This document shows positions 8,557 through 16,567 of a stretch of 34,317 nt of DNA, piece by piece (within the stretch, counting starts at the first letter, position 1; each line of letters starts with the position of its first letter). The notes below the pieces were generated by a model. That model saw only the letters and a list, made by a program, of their open reading frames with translations, ran no database searches and had not been told where the DNA came from. The stretch is from Oscillatoria sp. HE19RPO. GTDB taxonomy: Bacteria > Cyanobacteriota > Cyanobacteriia > Cyanobacteriales > Laspinemataceae. The translations under genes were made by a program, and so were the position numbers. The stretch is taken from contig NZ_JAMXOT010000133.1 in NCBI RefSeq assembly GCF_024220515.1, forward strand, positions 1 through 34,317, written 5' to 3'.

Positions 8557-10062
8557 TTACCCGACCCGACTGTTAGGGTTCAGGTTAGCCAACAGGGTTT
8601 GAGACCGTCTGAGTAATGCTCTACCCAGTCTTTTAAAGAAGATATTTCCTTGCTTTTTGAGCCAGTAGATACCCCAAGGGCTGAAGGCGAGTTGGACTGC
8701 ATAATCTAACTGAGACCGGCTCGATTTTTGAGCGTTTAAAAAGGTCGAAATCGCTTGCAAGTCTTCTAGGTCTTGTGGGGTTTTGCGTGCTTGCTTGAGG
8801 GCAATCACAGTGTCTAGGGAAGCAAATTTTAAACCGGCGTAGTAGAAATAATGTTCCGGATTGAAAATGATGTCGTCTTTTTGCAGTCCATTGGCGGGAA
8901 GTTGGGAGTTGTGACTGGAGGCGATCATCAGTTGAGTAATCTGCTCAAATCCTTTGTGCAGAACATCTAGCTGCTTGCAATCTCGGATCCCGTATGCGGC
9001 AAGTACGGCGCGATCGCTCAAACAAACCCACTCCGAATCGATTTTATTTTCTTCTAACTCTTGGCGATACTGAGTTAATTGCTCGTGAAAGGGCGAAGAG
9101 GGATTCAATTGAGTCCTATTTAAAAACCTGATACTGTTGTCGTTCAACAACAGTTCAGCCAACTCTAGGGTCTGATTATGGGTTTGGGTTAGGTACACCG
9201 ATTCACTTTTGTAACCCCCTAACGCATTTATCTTCTGTTTCGCTGCGATCGCCTCCTCTAAGGTTTCCGATTCAAACATATAAACTCGGGTAATTCCCAA
9301 ACGCGGGGGTTTCTTGTCTTCGGTCCCATTGATGAGAGCAAGATGATAGCTTAGATGAGCCATCCCTGACTTCCATAAGAAAACATCTTTTTCATAATAG
9401 ATGCGGCCTTGGGTCTTCAGAATCTCTTCAATTTCTTGAGATTTGCCCCTGAATGACGGTTCTATAATAACCAAATAAGTATTGGGCTTTAATCGACAAT
9501 ATTCTAAAGCCATTGCATCGGAAAATATCCGATTAAATGCTCGTTCTTCAAAGTAGCGATAATCCGCTGGTAACGGAGGATTATTTTCGTCAATTTCTGT
9601 GGTTAATAAAGCGGCTATATCGCAATCATATAAAATACAAGCGACTGTGCGATGTCCGCCATCCACCAGAAAATCATTCACCATAGGCACTAAAAAATTT
9701 CTTGTGTCAAACCCGGACTCTTTAATCGAATCTAAAACCCGGTTAAACGCTTCAACAAATGCGGTTTTTCCTTCTTTACCCGATCCATCTGGTTCTTGAT
9801 AGCCATTCAAGGCCCGAACATTATCACAGTAAAGTCTCAAGGCCCAATCAGACTCTATGCCCACCTCTCGATATTTAGCATAGATATACTTAGCCATTCC
9901 ATCAAATCTCCAAGCATTAATTAATTCTTTGGGGTCCAGGATAGCTACGATATTTTCATTGTGAATTCGAGTATGTTCAAGGGCCATTGGGGTCAGCTTT
10001 TGAGTAACTTCTGGGCCAACAATTTTTTGGGACTTTGGTGAAAAAGAATAAGAGCGCTTCAT
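8557..10062 (-). CDS. Two-domain protein: ParB/Srx-like N-terminus and nucleotidyltransferase-like C-terminus
   Basis: This 501-residue soluble protein has no name I can assign. Residues about 40-150 (ILDPKELINAWRFDGMAKYI to FLVDGGHRTVAC) carry the DGGHR signature at 134-138 seen in ParB/sulfiredoxin-fold domains. Residues about 344-440 (EWVCLSDRAVLAAYGIRDC, DIIFNPEHYFYYAGLKFASL, TPQDLEDLQAI) resemble the nucleotidyltransferase-like proteins of surface-polysaccharide loci, but with one Asp (LDVL) where DID is usual. Similar proteins occur in O-antigen and capsule clusters, which fits the flippase only 19 bp upstream. I chose the ATG at 10062 because starting at 10143 would overlap the flippase by more than 60 bp. 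Function is unknown; a role in precursor modification is a guess. Confidence 0.8.
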   Translation of the reverse strand: MKRSYSFSPKSQKIVGPEVTQKLTPMALEHTRIHNENIVAILDPKELINAWRFDGMAKYIYAKYREVGIESDWALRLYCDNVRALNGYQEPDGSGKEGKTAFVEAFNRVLDSIKESGFDTRNFLVPMVNDFLVDGGHRTVACILYDCDIAALLTTEIDENNPPLPADYRYFEERAFNRIFSDAMALEYCRLKPNTYLVIIEPSFRGKSQEIEEILKTQGRIYYEKDVFLWKSGMAHLSYHLALINGTEDKKPPRLGITRVYMFESETLEEAIAAKQKINALGGYKSESVYLTQTHNQTLELAELLLNDNSIRFLNRTQLNPSSPFHEQLTQYRQELEENKIDSEWVCLSDRAVLAAYGIRDCKQLDVLHKGFEQITQLMIASSHNSQLPANGLQKDDIIFNPEHYFYYAGLKFASLDTVIALKQARKTPQDLEDLQAISTFLNAQKSSRSQLDYAVQLAFSPWGIYWLKKQGNIFFKRLGRALLRRSQTLLANLNPNSRVG

Positions 10063-10081
10063 CGTTCTATATGGGTAATAA

Positions 10082-11353
10082 TTATTTGAGAGCAACCAAT
10101 GGGGAATCTTTTTTAAAGACTTTGGCGATCGCCCAGATTCCAAAGATTGGTGAAACCATCAACTGAGACAAAAGAACACCTGCCGCTACCGCCAGGATTC
10201 CCCAACGGACGCAAATCAATAACGTCACACCAAAGATGCAGGTATAAATCAGATTCAAGTACAGGGTGATTCGGGTTTTTCCGACGGTATTGAGGAGGTC
10301 GTTGGTAAAGATGGAAAAAGAAAAAGGCAGGACCGACAGGCAAATCAAAATTAAGATCGGAATTCCTTCGGTCCATTTTTCCCCAAATACCAACGGGACG
10401 TAGAAGGGTGCTAAACCTGCCTGCAACGCAATAAAGGGTCCGATAATCGAAAAAGTTTTTTTCAAGCTGCTGAAATATCTAGCTTTTAGCTGCTGGATAT
10501 CATGCTGAACTTGACACAAATAGGGAAACAAGGCGGAGGTAAAGGCACTAATCACATTGCGACTAATCCCGAATCCGGCATTAAAGGCAAAATAATATAA
10601 GCCCAAGGCATCCATTCCCAACCCGCGACCAATAATTAAATAATCGATGTTATTCCGGACCTGCTGTAATAAATGGACCCCGAGTAAGTTGCCGCCAAAA
10701 TGAACAATTTCTTGCCATCGATGTAGGCTAAAGGCTTGCGGGGGCCGCCACGGGTGATATCGCCAAAGAACGATAATCCAGATGGGAGTCGTTAGAATCA
10801 TGGGCCAAACTACGGCCCAGACTCCCATTCCTAACAGGGCTAATATGACGGTGATGGCGTTAGCAACTAGGGATTGTAAGACCTGACATAAGGCGGTGAC
10901 TTTAAGGCGATTTTCCCGTTGAATTAATGCAGCATGAATCAGGTAAAAAGGCATCATCAAGTACATTAAAGCTGAGGCACAAATCGGCCAAACCAGTTCT
11001 GGGCTGCCGTAAAATAGGCTAATCGGAAATGCTAAGGTGAGTTGCAGAACAAAAATGCCCAAGCATAACATCCAGTTCAGCCAATAAGAGGTATTGCTAA
11101 TCACCAGGATTTCACCCTCTTCTGCCTGAATGATTTTCGCCCCGATTCCCTTTCTCAGGGTGAATACATTGGCGAATTCAACCACGGTAAAAATCACGGC
11201 AGTGAGTCCGTAATCATAAGCACTAAAGGTGCGGGCAAGGGTGACCGTGGTCGCTAATCGGAAGATGCGATTGAATAATTCTGCACCGCCCATCCAGCCA
11301 ACATTCTGAATAAATTGGCCCGAAAATATCTCTCTAATTTTCTTAAGTTTCAT
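10082..11353 (-). CDS. Wzx-like polysaccharide flippase (MOP/PST family), copy 2
   Basis: This 423-residue polytopic membrane protein is paralogous to the flippase at 5069. They share FSGxFIxNVGWxGGAEL, LATTVTLARTFS, the DYGLTA segment and SNTSYWLNWML, and the similarity continues through the C-terminal half (FGEKW, ILILICLS, LNxVGKTxITLY). It should flip lipid-linked oligosaccharide units across the inner membrane. The start is the ATG at 11353-11351, which overlaps the stop of the upstream GT4 gene (TGATG). This implies translational coupling and rules out the longer upstream extension, which would lie inside the GT4 gene. Two flippases in one locus may mean two glycans or a recent duplication. 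Confidence 0.92.
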   Translation of the reverse strand: MKLKKIREIFSGQFIQNVGWMGGAELFNRIFRLATTVTLARTFSAYDYGLTAVIFTVVEFANVFTLRKGIGAKIIQAEEGEILVISNTSYWLNWMLCLGIFVLQLTLAFPISLFYGSPELVWPICASALMYLMMPFYLIHAALIQRENRLKVTALCQVLQSLVANAITVILALLGMGVWAVVWPMILTTPIWIIVLWRYHPWRPPQAFSLHRWQEIVHFGGNLLGVHLLQQVRNNIDYLIIGRGLGMDALGLYYFAFNAGFGISRNVISAFTSALFPYLCQVQHDIQQLKARYFSSLKKTFSIIGPFIALQAGLAPFYVPLVFGEKWTEGIPILILICLSVLPFSFSIFTNDLLNTVGKTRITLYLNLIYTCIFGVTLLICVRWGILAVAAGVLLSQLMVSPIFGIWAIAKVFKKDSPLVALK

Positions 11354-12750
11354 CAGGCTTTTATCCCCTCCACGGCACGAGGGTGAACAGAGTGAGGTAA
11401 AAGAACATCCCGTAGTTGTTTGCCAATGACTTCTGGGGAAAAATAACGTTCTACCCGATCGCGAGCACGGGAACCTAGTTCTCGACTCCATGCAGGATCA
11501 TCTAACAACCGTCCCAAGGCGATCGCCAATGCAGCAGCATCTCCCCGAGGCACAATCATACCACCGGAGTCTTCCCCTCCTTCCAGAATATCCGCAATCC
11601 CTGACGCATCCGCAGCGACTACGGGCAGACCGCAAGACATGGCCTCAATGGGAGCCACAGGAAAGCCTTCTTGACGGGAAGGAAAGGCATAAATATTGGC
11701 GGCAGACAGGTATTGTTGAATCACCGTGCGATCGCAGACAAACTGGTTTAACCACAGGATTCCCCGCAGTGACATCTCGTCAATCCGTTCCTGAAAAACG
11801 TCCGCCTCTGTACCCGTACCCACGATCAGCAGGCGTAAATCCCGATCCGGGCGATCGCCACAGATTTGTTGCCACGCCGCTAACAAAATATCTAAACCTT
11901 TGTCCTGTATATCTATTCGTCCATGCCAGACGACTACCTCCGCATTCAACGGAATCCCCAAACTATTTCGCGCTGCCGCTTGATCTTGCCTTTGCCATGC
12001 AACCACATCTAAAGGGTTAAAAATTCGGGCAATTTTGGATGCAGAAATGCCATACTGATGACGAATCCGTGCTGCTTCCGTTTGGCTGGCAACAATCACA
12101 CCAGCACAGCTATGGAACGCCAGATATCGTCCCGGAACTTCTATCAAACTCTTCGTGCGATCGCTCCCTTGGAAGGTGGCATAAGTCGGCAACCCCATCC
12201 ACTTTCCTAACAACACCGAACTATCAAACCGAGCATACTCATACTCTTGACATAAAATGGCTTGACAATTCTCCTTCCGTAATTCTTGCGCCAGCAAATC
12301 CAGAGGCGTAGCTAAATAACTCCCTCCGCTTTTGACGAGATTTTTCAAGACGCTCAAGAAGGACTTCCGCAGGGAATTACTATCCTGAAAATTTTTAAAC
12401 GTTTCCCCCTCTTGAACCCCATAACCTCGCAGCAACTTTAAGCGAATCCGGCGATAAACATTATAAATCGGCCAAGGGGGTAAGACACAGATTTGAGTCC
12501 CGGTAGGCTGATGAACAAACCGAGAGGGTTTTTCAACCTGAGTGGAAATACAAAATAAGACCGTTCGGACTCCCACCCGGTTCAGAGCATCCACATAGCC
12601 AAACATCCAACTCCCGACAAATTCTTGACAAAAGGTTTCCAAAGAAATATTGAGACTGTCTAAAAAGTCATCAATTAAGTCCGCATAAGGAAGTAAGGCA
12701 ATCGTAGGCTTGACATGAGATTCTAGTGGGTGTGATGAGGATATATTCAC
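11353..12750 (-). CDS. Family 4 (GT-B) glycosyltransferase
   Basis: This 465-residue GT-B retaining transferase has the C-terminal GT4 signatures VVWHGRIDIQDKGLDILLAA (donor-side loop) and EGFPVAPIE (the E-x7-E motif), followed by AMSCGLPVVAAD. The N-terminal ~200 residues form the acceptor domain. The start codon is GTG at 12750; no in-frame ATG occurs before the conserved N-terminal strand, and no Shine-Dalgarno is obvious. It is coupled by TGATG to the downstream flippase. It probably adds one sugar of the exopolysaccharide repeat unit; donor and acceptor are unknown. Confidence 0.9.
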   Translation of the reverse strand: MNISSSHPLESHVKPTIALLPYADLIDDFLDSLNISLETFCQEFVGSWMFGYVDALNRVGVRTVLFCISTQVEKPSRFVHQPTGTQICVLPPWPIYNVYRRIRLKLLRGYGVQEGETFKNFQDSNSLRKSFLSVLKNLVKSGGSYLATPLDLLAQELRKENCQAILCQEYEYARFDSSVLLGKWMGLPTYATFQGSDRTKSLIEVPGRYLAFHSCAGVIVASQTEAARIRHQYGISASKIARIFNPLDVVAWQRQDQAAARNSLGIPLNAEVVVWHGRIDIQDKGLDILLAAWQQICGDRPDRDLRLLIVGTGTEADVFQERIDEMSLRGILWLNQFVCDRTVIQQYLSAANIYAFPSRQEGFPVAPIEAMSCGLPVVAADASGIADILEGGEDSGGMIVPRGDAAALAIALGRLLDDPAWSRELGSRARDRVERYFSPEVIGKQLRDVLLPHSVHPRAVEGIKA

Positions 12751-12856
12751 GATGGTTAGTTGAGTGTATTTTTGAGTAAAACAGAAATCACAGAGGACCC
12801 CAGGCCGTTAACCCAGGTTAATGAATATTGGATAATTTATCATTGATTAGCCATCG

Positions 12857-12893
12857 GTTAGCCCCCGCCTAATATTCCAAAGGAGGGGCTAAC
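12857..12893 (-). terminator. Hairpin across the stop codon of the secreted-protein gene
   Basis: GTTAGCCCC (12857-12865) and GGGGCTAAC (12885-12893) form a perfect 9-bp stem with a 19-base loop that includes the TAG stop at 12869. No U-tract follows on the minus strand, so it may stabilise or punctuate the mRNA rather than act as a true terminator. Confidence 0.3.
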
Positions 12894-13957
12894 GGACGAC
12901 GCGGGGTTCCTCCCCCTCCCTTCCGACTTTCGGAATTATTTTGAACGATCGCCAGGGCTTGAAATAACTGATTTACATCGTCAAAAAAATCCCCGGACGT
13001 GCCACCAAATGTATATCCATAAGTGGCCAAAAATTCTTCTTCCACCCCGTTTTCAATGGCGATATTATGAGTATCAATCGCGGTATCATCTACAATATAA
13101 CCTCCATAATCTTGAAGAACCTCGAATAATTTTTTCCCCGGAATCGTTTTTAATCCAAGAGTTTCTGCGGTAACATCTGGGGGAATGGCAAGCAACGCAC
13201 CCATGACTAAATTGGGATTTGACCCCCCATAGCGGGAACGGCTATCGGGATTAAACGCATAAGCATCGGCCCGAATCGCAGGCCATCGATAGCCCGGGGG
13301 ATTATGATAAAGATACTTATGGGCGTAAATTAACAGCTTTAAGGCATGACGAATGGGAGGCGCTTCCGGTAGAAGTTCCCCCAGGCGAATCGTCCCGCCA
13401 ATGCTCGATAATCCCGAACCCCCTTGTCCTCCGGTGATTCCCGGCCCATAAATATCCTCTGGGCCCGGGGTTGGATGTCCAAATACCGGGCCCCCGGGTT
13501 CGCATCGAGTCAGAGGATTCATTTGAATCAAGGTTCGGCCATCGGGGGCTAAAAAGGCCGCCGCATTATTGGGGGTTTTGGTTGGGGTTGCGTCGGATAG
13601 AATTAAATTATGCGGAACGTGAATTTCTCCGAGTAATTTCCCTCCGAGTTCACAACGTCCCGGTCCCCAATTGAGGGGAAAATACCAGGGAACAACGGGG
13701 TCGTTATCGGTGGTGATGATGAAGTAGTTCACTTCTGCGGAAACCCAGGGTGATGGACCGATTTCTGCTGGAATATATGCAGCTTTGGACCCAATGGGCC
13801 GATTCCAAATGCTATGGCAGGAAAAGGGCCATTGATGTTTATTTCGCGGGCTACCGGGACCGCAACTGTTGCTCTCTGCTGAGAGGAGAGTTCCACTGAG
13901 CACACTTGCCACCAGCAGCATCATTACAAAATAACTAATTTGACTTTTGTGCTTCAT
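12869..13957 (-). CDS. Secreted protein of unknown function in the polysaccharide locus
   Basis: This 362-residue protein has an N-terminal signal peptide: basic MKHKSQ, a hydrophobic core YFVMMLLVASVLSGTLL, then a polar SAESNSCGPG. The mature part is rich in Gly, Pro and aromatic residues, with conserved-looking blocks HSIWNRPIG, GGQGGSGLSSIGGTIRLGEL, RHALKLLIYAHKYL and LQDYGGYIVDDTAIDTHNIA. I recall similar proteins of unknown function in other bacteria, some near carbohydrate-active enzymes, but cannot name a family. The ATG at 13957 is preferred to GTG at 13963, two codons upstream. It is flanked by GT4 and GT2 genes read in the same direction. An extracytoplasmic polysaccharide-modifying or -cleaving role would fit the context but is inference. 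Confidence 0.75.
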   Translation of the reverse strand: MKHKSQISYFVMMLLVASVLSGTLLSAESNSCGPGSPRNKHQWPFSCHSIWNRPIGSKAAYIPAEIGPSPWVSAEVNYFIITTDNDPVVPWYFPLNWGPGRCELGGKLLGEIHVPHNLILSDATPTKTPNNAAAFLAPDGRTLIQMNPLTRCEPGGPVFGHPTPGPEDIYGPGITGGQGGSGLSSIGGTIRLGELLPEAPPIRHALKLLIYAHKYLYHNPPGYRWPAIRADAYAFNPDSRSRYGGSNPNLVMGALLAIPPDVTAETLGLKTIPGKKLFEVLQDYGGYIVDDTAIDTHNIAIENGVEEEFLATYGYTFGGTSGDFFDDVNQLFQALAIVQNNSESRKGGGGTPRRPLAPPLEY

Positions 13958-14025
13958 CGCCACTTTTTCAAATCTCTTAATTAATCAAGGTTAATATTCT
14001 TTCAAAAATACCCGTATCGCCGTGA

Positions 14026-14054
14026 ATTATATATAAACATTTTTAAAATTTTAA
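14026..14054 (-). promoter_or_regulatory. Candidate sigma-70-type promoter for the secreted-protein gene
   Basis: On the minus strand a perfect TATAAT (plus 14026-14031) lies 17 bp downstream of TTAAAA (plus 14049-14054, 4/6 to TTGACA). It sits about 70 bp upstream of the ATG at 13957. The surroundings are very A+T-rich, so chance matches are likely. Confidence 0.35.
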
Positions 14055-14107
14055 GAATAGAATGAGGGTAGGATAGAACATCACAAGGTATTGATTTTTT
14101 GTTGGTT

Positions 14108-15067
14108 TTATGGCAGTTTTACGCGACGACGCAGGGTATGAAAGAAGCGCAAAAATTTGCTGTAGTTTTCCGGTCCTAGTCCGGCCATTAAGGCGATCGC
14201 AATCCGCAGACGCAGATACTCGCGCTGCCAACGTACTTGAGGGTCTTGGGTAACCGCTTGAGTGGCAAATTCCTGGGATTTTTTGTAATCTTTTTGGACG
14301 CTTTGTAAGGGTTTCCAGGCCAAACAAAGATAGGCTCGGGCATAGCTGGCTCCCTTAAGATATTGGTAATGGCTAGGGGCCGCAGCAAAGGCTTTTTCAA
14401 TCACCAGGCCATAACTTTGTTCCATTGCGGCCCAATTTCGGGAAGCACTCTGGGAATGTTGCCGGTAATAAACTAGGGGTTCGGATATGGCTTTAAAGGG
14501 ATAGTGTAAGGCAATTCGCAACCACATATCCCAATCTTCTACGAAGGAGCGTAAATTAATATCGAATACGCCACAGGTTTCAAAACACTGGCGACGCACC
14601 ATTGCCACACTGCCACTCTCGACAATATTTTGCAGGATGAGATGCTCCCAAACATGGCCTTCCTGGGAATTTTTAAATAGTCTGCCCGTAGGGATGCCAT
14701 GTTCATTGATGAGGGCTACCCAGGTATAAACCAATCCAATCTCTGGATGGTTGTCAAGGCATTCTACTTGTTTTTCGAGTTTAGTCGGATGCCATAAATC
14801 ATCCGCATCTAAAAAGGCTAAATAGTCTCCCGTTGCGGCTGCAATTCCGGTATTTCTAGCTCCGGACAAGCCTTTATTAAGTTGAGAAATCAGTTTAATC
14901 CGAGGGTCAGTTTGTTGAGAGACCCATGCTTCCGTGCGATCGGTACTGCCATCATTAATGATAATCGCCTCAAAATCGGAATAGGTCTGATCCAGCAAAC
15001 TCTTGAGAGTTTCCGGCAGATAGGTCATGGCATTATAGGCGGGAATAATCACGGATACTTTAGGCAT
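14108..15067 (-). CDS. Family 2 (GT-A) glycosyltransferase
   Basis: This 319-residue GT2 enzyme has KVSVIIPAYNAMTYL, INDGSTDRT, FLDADDLW and VEDWDMWLRIA, so the catalytic framework is intact. It is more distant from the three GT2 genes at 2431-7404 than they are from each other (for example LNKGLSGARNTGIAAATGDY and EIGLVYTWVAL). AGGA lies about ten bases before the ATG at 15067. It starts 12 bp after the stop of the Wzy/ligase gene, so the two are very probably cotranscribed. Like its neighbours it should build the lipid-linked repeat unit at the cytoplasmic face of the inner membrane. Confidence 0.92.
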   Translation of the reverse strand: MPKVSVIIPAYNAMTYLPETLKSLLDQTYSDFEAIIINDGSTDRTEAWVSQQTDPRIKLISQLNKGLSGARNTGIAAATGDYLAFLDADDLWHPTKLEKQVECLDNHPEIGLVYTWVALINEHGIPTGRLFKNSQEGHVWEHLILQNIVESGSVAMVRRQCFETCGVFDINLRSFVEDWDMWLRIALHYPFKAISEPLVYYRQHSQSASRNWAAMEQSYGLVIEKAFAAAPSHYQYLKGASYARAYLCLAWKPLQSVQKDYKKSQEFATQAVTQDPQVRWQREYLRLRIAIALMAGLGPENYSKFLRFFHTLRRRVKLP

Positions 15068-15079
15068 GAGAATGGTTTC

Positions 15080-16567
15080 CTAGGAAAAAGAAAGGGGATG
15101 AGGGTTGGGGGGAAGAGTTGAACAGGCAACTAAGGAAGTTGGCGATCGCCTCTCGTCCCAATCCCAACCGGCAATGGCAACCATAGCCCACCAATATAAA
15201 AATAAGGTGGTATGAGTCCAGATATTCTCGGTGATCATTCCCACCGGAATCGAGAGCCAAATGGCTAACAACGTGAAGCAAAAATTGCGCTGAGCACTCC
15301 CGGCAGGAGCAGCTCGAATCAGCCAAATCAGGCGGGCGATTGTGATCAGTAACAATAACAAAAACAAGATAAACCCCAGCACTCCGCCTTCTACAAGAGC
15401 GCGAACATAATCATTATGAGGTTCAAGACCATTAGCACTAACATATTTGTTCGTCCCCAGTCCAAATCCTAATAAAGGATAATCCTGCCATTGCTTAATT
15501 AAATAAGTCCATTGGGCTAAACGCCAATTGAAGCTATTGCCATCTCCTTGGGCGAGGAGAATTGCTCGCCAAAGCTCCATGTCTGGATTTCCGAGGGGGG
15601 TTGCTCCCAGGGAACCTAGGCGTTCCTGTCCAAATTCGGTACTCCCAAATAAAGCAATAATCAGTCCAAATCCCACGATTCCACCGAGCAAACTGGGCAG
15701 ACTCAATTTTGGGGCAATCAAGGCTAAAATTAAAGTCGCCAGCATCATTAAGCCGAATAGAGACTTGGTATTCACGAACAAAAATGCAATCACCGCGAGG
15801 GCGATCGCCCAGGGCCATCTCGGTTTAGACTCCTGCTGTTTCCAATAGGTTAATCCTAGGAATAGCACCAGGAAGGTGGTAAAGGTATTGGGATGACCTA
15901 GGGTTCCATTAATCCGAGAACCGGCTTCAAAGGGCAGGCCCTCGGTATTACCGGCTCCATAGACCAGCATCGGAGGCAGGACGGAAGGGGGTAGAGCCAG
16001 TTGTAATATAGCCACAAAAGCAGGCATCACTAAGCCCAAAAACAGACAAGCGATCGCCTGTTGGGGAGTCACCCGGCCCTTAAGCTGCATCACTAACAAG
16101 TAGATCATCAGCCAGGAAAAAATCCGCACCCATTCCCGAATCGCCGAGGATAAAAATGAGCCATCGAATCCCAAACCGCCCAAGGGGAGGAGGATGACCC
16201 ACAGCCCTTGGATCAGCAACCATGCCAGAAGAAACCACCAAAACCCATCCACCTGTAACGGTTTGTGAATCAGCAGCCGGACCAGAACATAGAGTAACGT
16301 CAGGGCAATCATGCCCAATGCCCAGAGTGCAGGCATTTGTTGTGCGGAAAATACATCCAGGGAGGTTCGCACAATCAATAAACCGAGAATGGATACCTCG
16401 AAATAGGTAAAAAAGAAATATACCCCACCGGCAGCCACAAAGGGTAACGCCAGTAAAATCGGTTGAATGATTCCGATCGCCGTCCCCATTGCGCCGAGGA
16501 CTACCCCAGCCAGGGTTCCGAAACCCGTTAGATAGCAACCCATTGAGGGCGGTTTAGGACTTGCCAT
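15080..16567 (-). CDS. O-antigen ligase / Wzy-like polymerase family membrane protein
   Basis: This 495-residue protein has about 12 hydrophobic segments and a large periplasmic loop between two late segments, containing GDGNSFNWRLAQW, YPLLGFGLGTN and PHNDYVRALVEGGVLGF. The (H/P)-x-(D/N)-x-x-(R/L) and GxGxN-type blocks are typical of the O-antigen ligase/Wzy_C family. Members either polymerise repeat units or ligate glycans to an acceptor; next to a Wzc-like gene a Wzy-type polymerase is the likelier role. The ATG at 16567 overlaps the end of the upstream Wzc-like gene by 14 bp, indicating an operon. A later Met at 16543 is possible. Confidence 0.88.
   Translation of the reverse strand: MASPKPPSMGCYLTGFGTLAGVVLGAMGTAIGIIQPILLALPFVAAGGVYFFFTYFEVSILGLLIVRTSLDVFSAQQMPALWALGMIALTLLYVLVRLLIHKPLQVDGFWWFLLAWLLIQGLWVILLPLGGLGFDGSFLSSAIREWVRIFSWLMIYLLVMQLKGRVTPQQAIACLFLGLVMPAFVAILQLALPPSVLPPMLVYGAGNTEGLPFEAGSRINGTLGHPNTFTTFLVLFLGLTYWKQQESKPRWPWAIALAVIAFLFVNTKSLFGLMMLATLILALIAPKLSLPSLLGGIVGFGLIIALFGSTEFGQERLGSLGATPLGNPDMELWRAILLAQGDGNSFNWRLAQWTYLIKQWQDYPLLGFGLGTNKYVSANGLEPHNDYVRALVEGGVLGFILFLLLLLITIARLIWLIRAAPAGSAQRNFCFTLLAIWLSIPVGMITENIWTHTTLFLYWWAMVAIAGWDWDERRSPTSLVACSTLPPNPHPLSFS

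Noticed and set aside
11354-11491. N-terminal extension of flippase copy 2 up to 11491
   Set aside because: It would lie wholly inside the GT4 gene, and the conserved flippase N-terminus begins at the TGATG-coupled ATG at 11353.
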